This document shows positions 11,366 to 20,834 of a stretch of DNA of 64,000 nt, one piece after another. This DNA is from an uncultured Pelagibacteraceae bacterium (GTDB taxonomy: Bacteria > Pseudomonadota > Alphaproteobacteria > Pelagibacterales > Pelagibacteraceae). Below the pieces are notes generated by a model. That model saw only the letters and a program-made list of their open reading frames with translations. It searched no databases and was not told where the DNA came from. The stretch lies in NCBI GenBank assembly GCA_902559565.1, contig CACEIH010000002.1, positions 1 to 64,000 on the forward strand, in the 5' to 3' direction. The translations under genes and the position numbers were made by a program. The number at the start of each line of letters is the position of its first letter. The stretch's first letter is position 1.

Positions 11366-12023
11366 AGAAATTTTTTTTAAGATTTGATTTTAAGTATGCA
11401 GAATGTTTAATTTTTTCTTGATCTGAGATTTTTACCACTTCTTTAAAATATAAAGTGTTCTTAATATTCAATTCATTAATTTCTTTATCGCGCGGTTGAA
11501 AATTTAAAGTAGGTTCTTTTTGATCTATAAGATTAATGTAAACTCTTGCCAACAAGTCACAATCAACTAGGGCCGTATGTTTTGATCTTTTAGAATTATC
11601 AATTCTATATCTTTTACACAACGCATCTAAACTTATAGAAGATCCTGGAAATTTATCTCTTGCTAAAATTAATGTATCTACGATATCATTTTTAATTTCA
11701 TCTTTTCCCAAAATCTTCAGTTCATTATTTAAATGCGATAAATCAAACTCAGCATTGTGAATAATTAATCTTTTATCTTTTATAAAATCTAAAAAATCAT
11801 CAACTATTTCTTTAAACTTTTTTTTATTTGACAAAAAATCATCAGTATAACCATGAACCTCTAACGCTTTTTCTGAAACTTTTCTTTCAGGATTTAGATA
11901 ACAATGAAATTTTTTAGCTGTAGGCACAAGATCGCTCAATTCTATGCAGCCGATTTCAACAATCCTATGACCGTCTCTTACAGAAAGTCCTGTTGTTTCA
12001 GTATCTAAAACTACTTCTTTCAT
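11358..12023 (-). CDS. dnaQ: DNA polymerase III epsilon subunit
   Basis: 'VVLDTETTGLSVRDGHRIVEIGCIEL', 'HNAEFDLSHLN', 'HTALVDCDLLARVY' exonuclease motifs. Confidence 0.96.
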   Translation of the reverse strand: MKEVVLDTETTGLSVRDGHRIVEIGCIELSDLVPTAKKFHCYLNPERKVSEKALEVHGYTDDFLSNKKKFKEIVDDFLDFIKDKRLIIHNAEFDLSHLNNELKILGKDEIKNDIVDTLILARDKFPGSSISLDALCKRYRIDNSKRSKHTALVDCDLLARVYINLIDQKEPTLNFQPRDKEINELNIKNTLYFKEVVKISDQEKIKHSAYLKSNLKKNFFN

Positions 12024-12593
12024 CTATAAAAGTTTTTTTAATATTGCTTTAATATCCTTTTTAACAGATTTATCTCTAAAATCATTTTTAATTATAAAAT
12101 TAGATCTTCTATATTTATAATCTAGTGGAAGTTGAAGTTTTTTAAATTTATTAAATAATTGTTGATTAAAATTTTTTCTTTTTTTTAATCTTTTATTTAT
12201 TTGTAATTTTTGAGATTTAACAAATATTATAATATCCTTTTTTCTATTCAATTTATTTTCTAATAGAAGAGGAATATCTAAAATTACTATTTTTTTTGAT
12301 TTATTTTTTCTTAAGAATAAGAACATTTTTTTTCTTATTTCAATATGTACAATTTTAACAATTTTTTTTAAATTTTTTTCATTTACCAATATAGCTTTAG
12401 AAATTTCTTTCTTATTTATGGGAAATGAAAATATGTACTTTGGCAAAACCTTTTTTAGCTTTAAAAAAACTTTTTTTTCTTTTTTATATAATTCTGCAAC
12501 CTCATGATCTGCATTAAATACTGGATAGCCAAATTTTTTTGCTAAAAAGCTCTTGCCCGACCCAATATCCCCTACTAGTCCTATTCTAATCAT
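12024..12593 (-). CDS. coaE: Dephospho-CoA kinase
   Basis: 'IGLVGDIGSGKSFLAKKFG.PVFNADHEVAELY', 'LDIPLLLEN'. Confidence 0.93.
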   Translation of the reverse strand: MIRIGLVGDIGSGKSFLAKKFGYPVFNADHEVAELYKKEKKVFLKLKKVLPKYIFSFPINKKEISKAILVNEKNLKKIVKIVHIEIRKKMFLFLRKNKSKKIVILDIPLLLENKLNRKKDIIIFVKSQKLQINKRLKKRKNFNQQLFNKFKKLQLPLDYKYRRSNFIIKNDFRDKSVKKDIKAILKKLL

Positions 12594-13381
12594 TGGTCTA
12601 ATAATTTTAATACATGATTATTAATTTCTGGCTCTATATTGTGCCATAACTTAAATGCAAAAAAAGCTTGGTAAATAAACATCATTTTACCATTAAATGC
12701 TTTATTCCCATATTGTTTACCAAATTTTAAAAAGTGGGTTTCTTTGGGGTTATAAATGACATCATAAAACAATTTATTTTCTACTTTGGGTAAATCTAAA
12801 TTAATTTTTTCTTGATTCTTAAGACCTATACTTGTTGCGTTAATAATCATATCAAACTCCGGAATTTCACCCCAGTTTACTACTTTTAATCTTTCAAATA
12901 ACTTTTTTAAATTTTCAGCCTTACTTTTAGTTCGATTGCAAATTGTTATGTTGGAAACTTTCATTTTTTTAAGTGAATAAATAATTGATGGAACGACTCC
13001 TCCTGCACCAATTATAAAAATATTCTTATTTTTTAAATCAATATTATTAAATTTAACACTGTATTCAAAACCTTCGATATCTGTGTTGTGACCTATTGCT
13101 TTATTATCTTTTAGCAGAATGGTATTTACAGATTGTGTTTTATGTGCTTCTTCACTTAAGTGATCTAAGTGAGAAATCACTTCTTGCTTAAAAGGAACAG
13201 TAATATTTAATCCGTTAATTTTTCCACTTTTTATTTCTAATATTAAATCTTTGATTTGATCATTTGTTATCCTCATTTTTTCATAATTAGCTTTTATCAT
13301 ATTAGTTTTTATCCAATAATTATGTAGATCTGGGGACAAAGAATGTTCGATTGGGTTGCCTATTACTAAATATTTTTTCAT
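12590..13381 (-). CDS. aroE: Shikimate dehydrogenase
   Basis: 'VIGNPIEHSLSPDLHNYWI', 'GLNITVPFKQEV', 'NTDIEGF', 'IIGAGGVVPSI'. Confidence 0.96.
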   Translation of the reverse strand: MKKYLVIGNPIEHSLSPDLHNYWIKTNMIKANYEKMRITNDQIKDLILEIKSGKINGLNITVPFKQEVISHLDHLSEEAHKTQSVNTILLKDNKAIGHNTDIEGFEYSVKFNNIDLKNKNIFIIGAGGVVPSIIYSLKKMKVSNITICNRTKSKAENLKKLFERLKVVNWGEIPEFDMIINATSIGLKNQEKINLDLPKVENKLFYDVIYNPKETHFLKFGKQYGNKAFNGKMMFIYQAFFAFKLWHNIEPEINNHVLKLLDQ

Positions 13382-13397
13382 ATAAACTTTTTCTATA

Positions 13398-13982
13398 TTA
13401 CTTGTAATTACTTAAATATTCTTTTAATTTTTTTATAGGCAGCCCCATTATTGTGTCTTCATCTCCGTCTATGTCTAAAAACAAATTTCTGCCCTCTCCT
13501 TCTATTTGATACACATTGTATGCATAAAGATTTTCGTCTGATACTTTTGACAAATATACACTAAGTTCTTCTTCTGTAAAATTTTTCATTTTTAATCTTG
13601 CTCTATCAGTATAGTTCCAAATCATTGATCCATTTTTGGAAATGCAAACTGAGCTGATTAAATTATGAGTCTTTCCATTTAGTTTTTTTAATATTTTTAA
13701 TGCTTCCTCTCTGTTAATTGGTTTTGAAATAAGCTCACCATTCAAATCAATTACACTATCTGCACCAAGAACTAACCGTTCAGTCTTTTTTTGACTTACT
13801 TTATTAGCTTTAAGTTCTGCTAAATTCTTTGATATTATCTCGGGAGAAGCTTTATCTTTTAATAAACTCTCTTTAACTATATCTTCATCAACATTTGATT
13901 GTTCAACCTGGGAAACAATATTATTTTTATCGAGAATTTCCTTTCTAACTTTACTCTTTGAAGCAAGTATTATTTCAACCAT
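13398..13982 (-). CDS. maf: Maf family nucleotide pyrophosphatase
   Basis: 'IILASKSKVRKEIL', 'VLGADSVIDLNGELISKP'. Confidence 0.93.
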   Translation of the reverse strand: MVEIILASKSKVRKEILDKNNIVSQVEQSNVDEDIVKESLLKDKASPEIISKNLAELKANKVSQKKTERLVLGADSVIDLNGELISKPINREEALKILKKLNGKTHNLISSVCISKNGSMIWNYTDRARLKMKNFTEEELSVYLSKVSDENLYAYNVYQIEGEGRNLFLDIDGDEDTIMGLPIKKLKEYLSNYK

Positions 13983-14799
13983 TCTGTTTATATATTTCGT
14001 ATATTTTTATTATTGATGCTGCAGTTTCTTCAACTGATTTCCGTGTCACATCAATTGTTGGCCATTTATATTTTTTAAAAGTTTTTTTTGCATCATCAAC
14101 TTCTTTTTTAATTTTTTCGATATCTGTATAAGATTTATTTTCAGTTTCTTTAAGGGAATTCATCCTGTTTTTTCTAATATCAACAAGTCTCTCAGGTTCC
14201 GTATTAAGACCAATTACACAGCTCATTTTTGGATTATCTTTTAAAGCCTTGGGGATTGAATTTTCATTAACTAGAGGGATATTAGATGTTTTAAATCCTT
14301 TGTTTGCTAAATATATTGATGTTGGTGTTTTGCTCGTTCTACTCACTCCTAATAGTATAATGTCTGATTTGTTAAGTTCTTTAAGTAAGTTTCCATCATC
14401 ATGATTCATTGTAAATTGAATTGCCGCTATTCTTTTATAATATTCATCATTTAATGCATACTGGCCGCTGGGTTGATGCGATGCTTTTTGATTTAAAAGT
14501 TTTGAAAAACTCAGAATTAGATCTCCCAAAACCCCAAAACAAGGGATTTTTTTATCTTCGCTAGTGTTTGCTAAATATTTTGCTAAATTAGTGTCAACTA
14601 TCGAATATAAAATTATCGAGTTATCATTTTTTTCAGCCTCAGATAAAATTTTAAAAATCTGATTCTCAGTTCTTGTGAATGAATAAGTGTGTATTTTATA
14701 ATTATTATTTTTAAATTGAGCTTTTATCGCAATAAAAATTCTTTCAAGCATTTCTCCTGTGGAGTCAGATATTAAATAAATTTGATATGTATTGCTCAT
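13975..14799 (-). CDS. Pyruvate, phosphate dikinase / PEP synthase regulatory protein (DUF299)
   Basis: 'IYLISDSTGEMLERI', 'ILLGVSRTSKTPTSIYLANKGFKTSNIPLV'. Confidence 0.93.
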   Translation of the reverse strand: MSNTYQIYLISDSTGEMLERIFIAIKAQFKNNNYKIHTYSFTRTENQIFKILSEAEKNDNSIILYSIVDTNLAKYLANTSEDKKIPCFGVLGDLILSFSKLLNQKASHQPSGQYALNDEYYKRIAAIQFTMNHDDGNLLKELNKSDIILLGVSRTSKTPTSIYLANKGFKTSNIPLVNENSIPKALKDNPKMSCVIGLNTEPERLVDIRKNRMNSLKETENKSYTDIEKIKKEVDDAKKTFKKYKWPTIDVTRKSVEETAASIIKIYEIYKQNG

Positions 14800-15080
14800 G
14801 TATAGAATGTTAATAACTATTTATTATTTAAATCATATTAAACAATTAATACATTTCTAAATTTACGTTGTAAAACAAGCGTTTTATCAACATTATCAAA
14901 CATAAGTATAAATTTTTACATTATTTAAAGGATTTGTTAATTAGCTTCAATTTTTCTTATATATTTTATGAATTTTCAGATCTAAATGTTAATAAATTGT
15001 TAAAAAAATGTTCATAAAAATTTATCACCATTATTCACAAGTTATACTAATAATAATACTTAATATATTTAATTATTAAT
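14800..15080. other. Putative chromosomal replication origin (oriC)
   Basis: 281-bp AT-rich gap between divergent ppsR and hemE; DnaA box TTATTCACA at 15031-15039, near-boxes TTATCAACA 14884-14892 and TTATCACCA 15022-15030, TTAA-N7-TTAA at 14989-15003; hemE-flanking position matches known alphaproteobacterial oriC. Confidence 0.75.
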
Positions 15081-16085
15081 ATGTCACCAATTGAAAAAGT
15101 AATTATTGATAAAAAAACAAATATTAATCCCATATGGATTATGAGGCAAGCTGGTAGATATTTACCTGAGTTTAGAGAAATAAGAAAAAACAATCCTGAT
15201 TTTATTAATTTATGTTTAAATGAGAATTTATCTGCAGAGATAACTTTACAACCTTTAAGAAGATTCGATTTAGACGCAGCTATAATATTTTCTGATATTT
15301 TAATGTTACCTTATGGACTAGGCCAAGAAGTGGTGTTTAAAAAAAATTTTGGACCTAAATTGAGTGAATTAAAACTAGATAAAATTGCTAAAATTGATGA
15401 AATAGATTTTGTAGAAAAAATACATCGAGTCTATAAAGCCATTGAAAAAGTTAGTTCAGATCAAATCCTAAAAAATAAAAATACAATTGGATTTGTTGGT
15501 GCTCCATGGACATTATTGGTTTATATGATTAATCAACACTCTCCTAAAAAAAAACTAAAAGAAAATTTTTTTAAAGACGAGTTTTTAATTAATAGAATTT
15601 TATTAATTATTGAAAAATTTTTAAAAGTTCATATAAAAAATCAAATTGATAATGGTGCAAATATAATACAAATATTTGATAGTTGGGCAGGCTTATTAGA
15701 AGAAAAAGATTTACCAAACTATGTTTACACACCCACGTTAAATCTTGTTAATTATGTTAAGTCTCTAAAAGTACCTGTTATATGTTTTCCTCGAGAAATA
15801 AAAAATTACAAGGAGTTTTGTGACATAGTTAAACCCGATGTTATTAGTATTGATTATAATATAAACCCAAAAGAAATTCTTAAATTTGTAAAAATACCAG
15901 TTCAAGGTGGTTTAGATCCAAAAATCTTATTAACAAACAAAGAAACATTAAAGAAAGAAACGACAAAGTATTTAGAAATTTTTAAAAATCATCCTTATAT
16001 CTTTAATTTAGGACACGGGATATTACCTGAAACTAACCCAGAAATAGTAGAATATTTAGTTCAAATAGTAAAAGATTATAAATGA
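15081..16085 (+). CDS. hemE: Uroporphyrinogen decarboxylase
   Basis: 'PIWIMRQAGRYLPEFREIR', 'LDAAIIFSDILMLP', 'IFDSWAG'. Confidence 0.97.
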   Translation: MSPIEKVIIDKKTNINPIWIMRQAGRYLPEFREIRKNNPDFINLCLNENLSAEITLQPLRRFDLDAAIIFSDILMLPYGLGQEVVFKKNFGPKLSELKLDKIAKIDEIDFVEKIHRVYKAIEKVSSDQILKNKNTIGFVGAPWTLLVYMINQHSPKKKLKENFFKDEFLINRILLIIEKFLKVHIKNQIDNGANIIQIFDSWAGLLEEKDLPNYVYTPTLNLVNYVKSLKVPVICFPREIKNYKEFCDIVKPDVISIDYNINPKEILKFVKIPVQGGLDPKILLTNKETLKKETTKYLEIFKNHPYIFNLGHGILPETNPEIVEYLVQIVKDYK

Positions 16086-17116
16086 AAAAAGCAGTAATTT
16101 TATTTAATTTAGGTGGTCCGGATAAATTAGAGAATGTAGAGCCTTTTTTATTCAATTTATTTAATGATCCAGCAATTTTAAATTTACCTGGTTTTTTTAG
16201 ATACCCGTTGGCAAAGCTAATTGCCAATAGAAGGACTCCAACTGCAAAAAAAATCTATCAAGAATTAGGAGGCTCTTCTCCAATTTTAAAACTTACGGAG
16301 GAACAAGCTGGTGCATTAGAACTTAAACTAAATAAAGATGACGAGCTATCTGAATATAAATGTTTTATAGTTATGAGATGTTGGCACCCTAGAGCAGAAA
16401 ACGTTGTTAAAGATGTAATTGATTATAATCCAAATGAAGTCATTTTAATGCCGCTATATCCACAATATTCAGCCGCAACATCAGGTTCATCGATTAAAGA
16501 GTGGAATAATATTTGTATAAAGAATAATTTAAAAGTTAAAACAAGCACAATTTGTTGTTATCCAACAGACGAAAATTTTATTGAAGCACATAAAGATGAA
16601 ATATTAAAAAAAATTGAAGGTTTAAAAAATTTTAAATTAATATTTTCTGCACACGGATTGCCCGAAAAAAACATTAAAAAAGGTGATCCATATCAATGGC
16701 AAGTAGAACAGTCGGTTGATCGAATTGTTAAGTCTTTGAATATTAAAAATCTAGACTGGATATTAAGTTATCAAAGCCGAGTTGGGCCTTTAAAATGGAT
16801 TGGCCCTTCTACTGAAGATATAATTGTAGAGAGTTCTAAATTAGGAAAACACATTGTTTTAGTTCCAGTCGCATTTGTTTCTGAACACTCTGAGACTTTG
16901 GTCGAATTAGATATAGAATATAAAGAGCTGGCAGATAAAAATGGTTGCAAGAATTATTCTAGAGTATCAGCGCTTGGAACAAACAAAAACTATATTAAAG
17001 CAATGTCTGATTTGATAATAAATAAACAAAATTACGATTTTAATGGAGAGCTTTATCCTCCAAAAGAGCATTGCCCAAGTAAATTTAAAAAATGTCCATG
17101 TTTAAGTTATGAATAG
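16082..17116 (+). CDS. hemH: Ferrochelatase
   Basis: 'AVILFNLGGPDKLENVEPFLFNLFNDP', 'LIFSAHGLPEKNIKKGDPY', 'YQSRVGPLKWIGPSTED'. Confidence 0.97.
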   Translation: MKKAVILFNLGGPDKLENVEPFLFNLFNDPAILNLPGFFRYPLAKLIANRRTPTAKKIYQELGGSSPILKLTEEQAGALELKLNKDDELSEYKCFIVMRCWHPRAENVVKDVIDYNPNEVILMPLYPQYSAATSGSSIKEWNNICIKNNLKVKTSTICCYPTDENFIEAHKDEILKKIEGLKNFKLIFSAHGLPEKNIKKGDPYQWQVEQSVDRIVKSLNIKNLDWILSYQSRVGPLKWIGPSTEDIIVESSKLGKHIVLVPVAFVSEHSETLVELDIEYKELADKNGCKNYSRVSALGTNKNYIKAMSDLIINKQNYDFNGELYPPKEHCPSKFKKCPCLSYE

Positions 17117-17540
17117 TTATTTATTATTTAAAAGTTTACATTTAATAGCAGTTGTGTCTTGGATGGCTGGTCTTTTATATCTTCCAAGAATTTTTGTTTA
17201 CCATTCAGAAAACAGTAATGAAATTATCACCACTGTATTTAAAACTATGGAAAAAAGATTGTTTTACTACATTATGACGCCCGCTATGGTTTTAAGCTGG
17301 CTTTTCGGATTGGCCTTGCTGCATGAGATAGGATTCAATGAACTGGCAAATTTATGGTTACAATTAAAGTTAATTTTGGTGATACTAATGACAATTTATC
17401 ACTTTTATCTTTCTCATTTACTTAACAAGTTTAAGCTTGATCAAAATGAAAAAACTTCAAAATTTTATCGTTTTATTAATGAAATCCCCACTTTATTACT
17501 TATTTTAATAATTTTTATTGTTGTATTTAAGCCAATCTAG
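17109..17540 (+). CDS. hemJ: Protoporphyrinogen oxidase HemJ-like membrane protein
   Basis: 'FKSLHLIAVVSWMAGLLYLPRIFVYH' conserved HemJ motif; follows hemE-hemH. Confidence 0.88.
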   Translation: MNSYLLFKSLHLIAVVSWMAGLLYLPRIFVYHSENSNEIITTVFKTMEKRLFYYIMTPAMVLSWLFGLALLHEIGFNELANLWLQLKLILVILMTIYHFYLSHLLNKFKLDQNEKTSKFYRFINEIPTLLLILIIFIVVFKPI

Positions 17541-17577
17541 GGTTGAATTTTATAATATAGTATATATATTAAACCTA

Positions 17578-17597
17578 ATTATTAAGTCCTTAATAAT
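17578..17597. repeat. 20-bp dyad ATTATTAAG-TC-CTTAATAAT upstream of rho
   Basis: 9-bp perfect inverted arms separated by 2 nt, ending 8 nt before the rho ATG (17606). Confidence 0.6.
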
Positions 17598-17605
17598 CTT
17601 TAATC

Positions 17606-18874
17606 ATGAACATTCAAGAACTAAAACTAAAATCATCCGAACAGCTTATAACTCAGGCTGAAGAGCTAGGAATAGAAAATGCCAGCACTTTAAGGAAGCA
17701 AGAAATTCTTTTTGCAATTTTAAAAAAAGTTGCTGAAAAAGAGGAAATTACAGGTGCCGGTGTTTTACAATTACTTCAAGATGGATTTGGGTTTTTAAGA
17801 GCAATGGAGTCAAATTATCTTCCAGGACCTGACGATATATATGTGAGTCCAAGTCAAATTAGAAAATTTGGCTTAAGAACAGGAGACACTGTAGAAGGTC
17901 CAGTTAGAGCACCAAAAGATGGGGAAAGGTATTTTGCTTTACTTCAAGTAAGTAAAATTAATTTTGAAGAACCAGAGAAATCAAGGCACAAAATAGCATT
18001 TGATAACTTAACTCCACTATATCCAGACAAACAACTTGTTATGGAGGTTGAGGCCACGAAACCAGACAAGAAACAAGATTTAACACCAAGATTAATTGAT
18101 TTAGTCAGCCCAATAGGAAAAGGACAAAGATCTATAATTATTTCTCCACCAAAAGCAGGTAAAACAATGATTTTACAAAGTATTGCTAATTCAATCGCTA
18201 AAAATTATCCTGAATGTTATTTAATTGTATTATTGATAGATGAGAGACCAGAGGAAGTAACAGACATGCAGAGAACTGTTAAGGGCGAAGTAATAAGCTC
18301 TACTTTTGATGAACCTGCTCAACGTCACGTCGCTGTTGCCGAAATGGTTATAGAAAAAGCCAAAAGATTAACCGAACATAAAAAAGATGTAGTTATTCTT
18401 TTAGATTCAATAACAAGATTAGGAAGAGCTTATAATGCAGTAATTCCAAGTTCAGGTAAAGTTTTAACAGGTGGTGTTGACGCTAACGCTTTACAACGTC
18501 CAAAAAGATTTTTTGGTGCAGCTAGAAATATTGAAGAAGGTGGGTCGTTAACTATAATTTCTACTGCATTAATTGATACTGGTAGCAGAATGGATGAGGT
18601 GATATTTGAAGAATTTAAAGGAACAGGAAATAGTGAAACGGTATTAGATAGAAAGATTGCCGACAAAAGAATTTATCCAGCTATGGATATCACTAAATCT
18701 GGAACAAGAAGAGAAGAATTACTTTTTGACAAAAATGATCTTCAAAAAATGAATGTTCTAAGAAGAATAATTGCTCCTATGGGAACAATGGATGCTATAG
18801 AGTTTATAAGTTCAAAACTAAAGGATACTAAAAATAATGCAGAATTTTTCAATTCTATGAATAAGCCTGCATAA
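17606..18874 (+). CDS. rho: Transcription termination factor Rho
   Basis: '[43 protein letters not shown]', 'PPKAGKT', '[13 protein letters not shown]'. Confidence 0.98.
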   Translation: MNIQELKLKSSEQLITQAEELGIENASTLRKQEILFAILKKVAEKEEITGAGVLQLLQDGFGFLRAMESNYLPGPDDIYVSPSQIRKFGLRTGDTVEGPVRAPKDGERYFALLQVSKINFEEPEKSRHKIAFDNLTPLYPDKQLVMEVEATKPDKKQDLTPRLIDLVSPIGKGQRSIIISPPKAGKTMILQSIANSIAKNYPECYLIVLLIDERPEEVTDMQRTVKGEVISSTFDEPAQRHVAVAEMVIEKAKRLTEHKKDVVILLDSITRLGRAYNAVIPSSGKVLTGGVDANALQRPKRFFGAARNIEEGGSLTIISTALIDTGSRMDEVIFEEFKGTGNSETVLDRKIADKRIYPAMDITKSGTRREELLFDKNDLQKMNVLRRIIAPMGTMDAIEFISSKLKDTKNNAEFFNSMNKPA

Positions 18875-18880
18875 TAAATA

Positions 18881-20833
18881 ATGTCTTTGCTAAGCAGTGA
18901 TCAAAAAATTTTGATTGATAAAGCTTTGCAACTTCATAAAGAGGGTAAATTACAAGAAGCCATCAAATCTTATTCAGAATTATTAAATAAAGATAAAAAT
19001 AATTCTCAACTGTTATTTCTTTTAGGTACCGCTCTCATACAAATAAAAGATTTTAAAAAAGGCATTGATTATTTAAAAAAATGTTTGTCTTTAAAATCAA
19101 ATAATGCTTCTGCTTATAGTAATTTGGGCAATGCCTATAAGGAGCTTCTTCAATACGAAGAAGCATTAAAAAATTATGATGAAGCTATTAAGATAAACCC
19201 TAATTTTGCTGATGCGTTCAGCAACCGCGGAATTATCTTACAGGAAATGAAACGTTTTGAAGAAGCTCTTAAAAGTTACAATAAAGCGTTAGAGATTAAA
19301 CCCGATCATTTTTTTGCCCATAACAATAAAGGCATTACTTTAAAAGATTTAAATCGATATGGTGAAGCATTAGAAAGTTACGATAAAGCCATTGAAATCA
19401 ATCCTTCATTTATTGAACCATACAATAATAAAGGCAATATTTTTAAAGATATAAAGCAATATGATAAAGCATTAGAAAACTATCAAAAAATTATGAATTT
19501 AAATCCAGAATATAACTTCAATTTAGGAAAAATTTTACACACAAGTATGTTTTTGAATGAATGGAAAGATTTTGATATTCTTAATAAAAAAATAGATGAT
19601 GGTATTAAAAAAAGGTTGTGTGCTATAGAGCCTTTCTCATTTCTTGGAATATCAGATGATCCAGCTCTCGAAAAAACAGTTTCTGAAATTTTTATTAAAA
19701 ATAAGTTTCAAAATAATATTGAGATGAATAACTTAGCTCAAAATTATGATCATAAAAAACCAAGAATTGGATATTTGTCTGGAGATTTTTATGATCATCC
19801 AGTCCTTCATCTAATGATGGATATTTTTAAAAATCACGACAAGTCTAAATTTGATATTTATGGATTTTCATTTGGACCAAATAAAGATGATAAATGGAGA
19901 GCTGAGGTTAAAAACTATTTTTTTCATTTTGAAAATATCAACAATATATCAGATCAAGAAGTTGCAAATTTAATTAAAAAAAATGAAATTGATATAGTAA
20001 TTGATTTGTCAGGATTAACAGGAAATTCAAGAGTTGGTATTTTTTCTTATCAGGCGGCACCAATACAAATTAATTATTTGGGTTTTCCAGGTACAATGGG
20101 AGCAAAATTTATTAATTATGTTATAGCGGATGAGGTGGTTATACCAAAAGAGAATCAGAAGCATTTTTCTGAAAAAGTAATATATTTACCATATTGTTAT
20201 CAAGCCAATATGAGTCAAAGAAAAGTCTCATCAAAGAAATTTAAGAGAAAAGATTTTGGATTACCAAACGAGGGGTTTGTTTTTTGTAGCTTTAATAATA
20301 ATTATAAAATTACACCATATATTTTTGATAGCTGGATGAGGATTCTTAAAGAAGTGAAAAATAGTGTTTTATGGGTTTTAAAATCAAATGAAGTAGCGAT
20401 TCAAAACTTAAAGAAAGTTGCAAAGAAAAGGGGAGTTGATGAAAATAGAATAATATTTGCATCCTTCATGTCTAATGACGAACATTTAAAACGAATAACA
20501 TTAGCTGATTTATTTTTGGATTCATTCCCATATAATGCACACACAACCGCAAGTGATGCAGTGAGAATGGGGATACCAATAATTACTTTAACTGGAAAAT
20601 CGTTTTCATCTCGAGTTGGAGCGAGTATTTTAAAAACTATCAATATGGAAAAATTAATTACCTACAATAAAGATGATTATGAAGCATTAGCAATCGAGTT
20701 AGCAAATAAACCTGAAAAATTAATGGATTATAAAAACCAACTTAGAGAAGCTGTAGTAAAATCCCCTTTATTTGATAGTGTAACGCATACAAGAAATTTG
20801 GAAAATCTTTATTTGAAACTTTTAAAGAATTAA
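18881..20833 (+). CDS. TPR protein with SPINDLY/O-GlcNAc-transferase-like C-terminal domain
   Basis: Multiple TPRs ('EALKNYDEAIKINPNFADAFSNRGIIL'); C-terminal 'RIGYLSGDFYDHPVLHLM', 'APIQINYLGFPGTMGA', 'LADLFLDSFPYNAHTTASDAVRMGIPIITLTG'. Confidence 0.92.
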   Translation: MSLLSSDQKILIDKALQLHKEGKLQEAIKSYSELLNKDKNNSQLLFLLGTALIQIKDFKKGIDYLKKCLSLKSNNASAYSNLGNAYKELLQYEEALKNYDEAIKINPNFADAFSNRGIILQEMKRFEEALKSYNKALEIKPDHFFAHNNKGITLKDLNRYGEALESYDKAIEINPSFIEPYNNKGNIFKDIKQYDKALENYQKIMNLNPEYNFNLGKILHTSMFLNEWKDFDILNKKIDDGIKKRLCAIEPFSFLGISDDPALEKTVSEIFIKNKFQNNIEMNNLAQNYDHKKPRIGYLSGDFYDHPVLHLMMDIFKNHDKSKFDIYGFSFGPNKDDKWRAEVKNYFFHFENINNISDQEVANLIKKNEIDIVIDLSGLTGNSRVGIFSYQAAPIQINYLGFPGTMGAKFINYVIADEVVIPKENQKHFSEKVIYLPYCYQANMSQRKVSSKKFKRKDFGLPNEGFVFCSFNNNYKITPYIFDSWMRILKEVKNSVLWVLKSNEVAIQNLKKVAKKRGVDENRIIFASFMSNDEHLKRITLADLFLDSFPYNAHTTASDAVRMGIPIITLTGKSFSSRVGASILKTINMEKLITYNKDDYEALAIELANKPEKLMDYKNQLREAVVKSPLFDSVTHTRNLENLYLKLLKN

Positions 20834-20834
20834 G

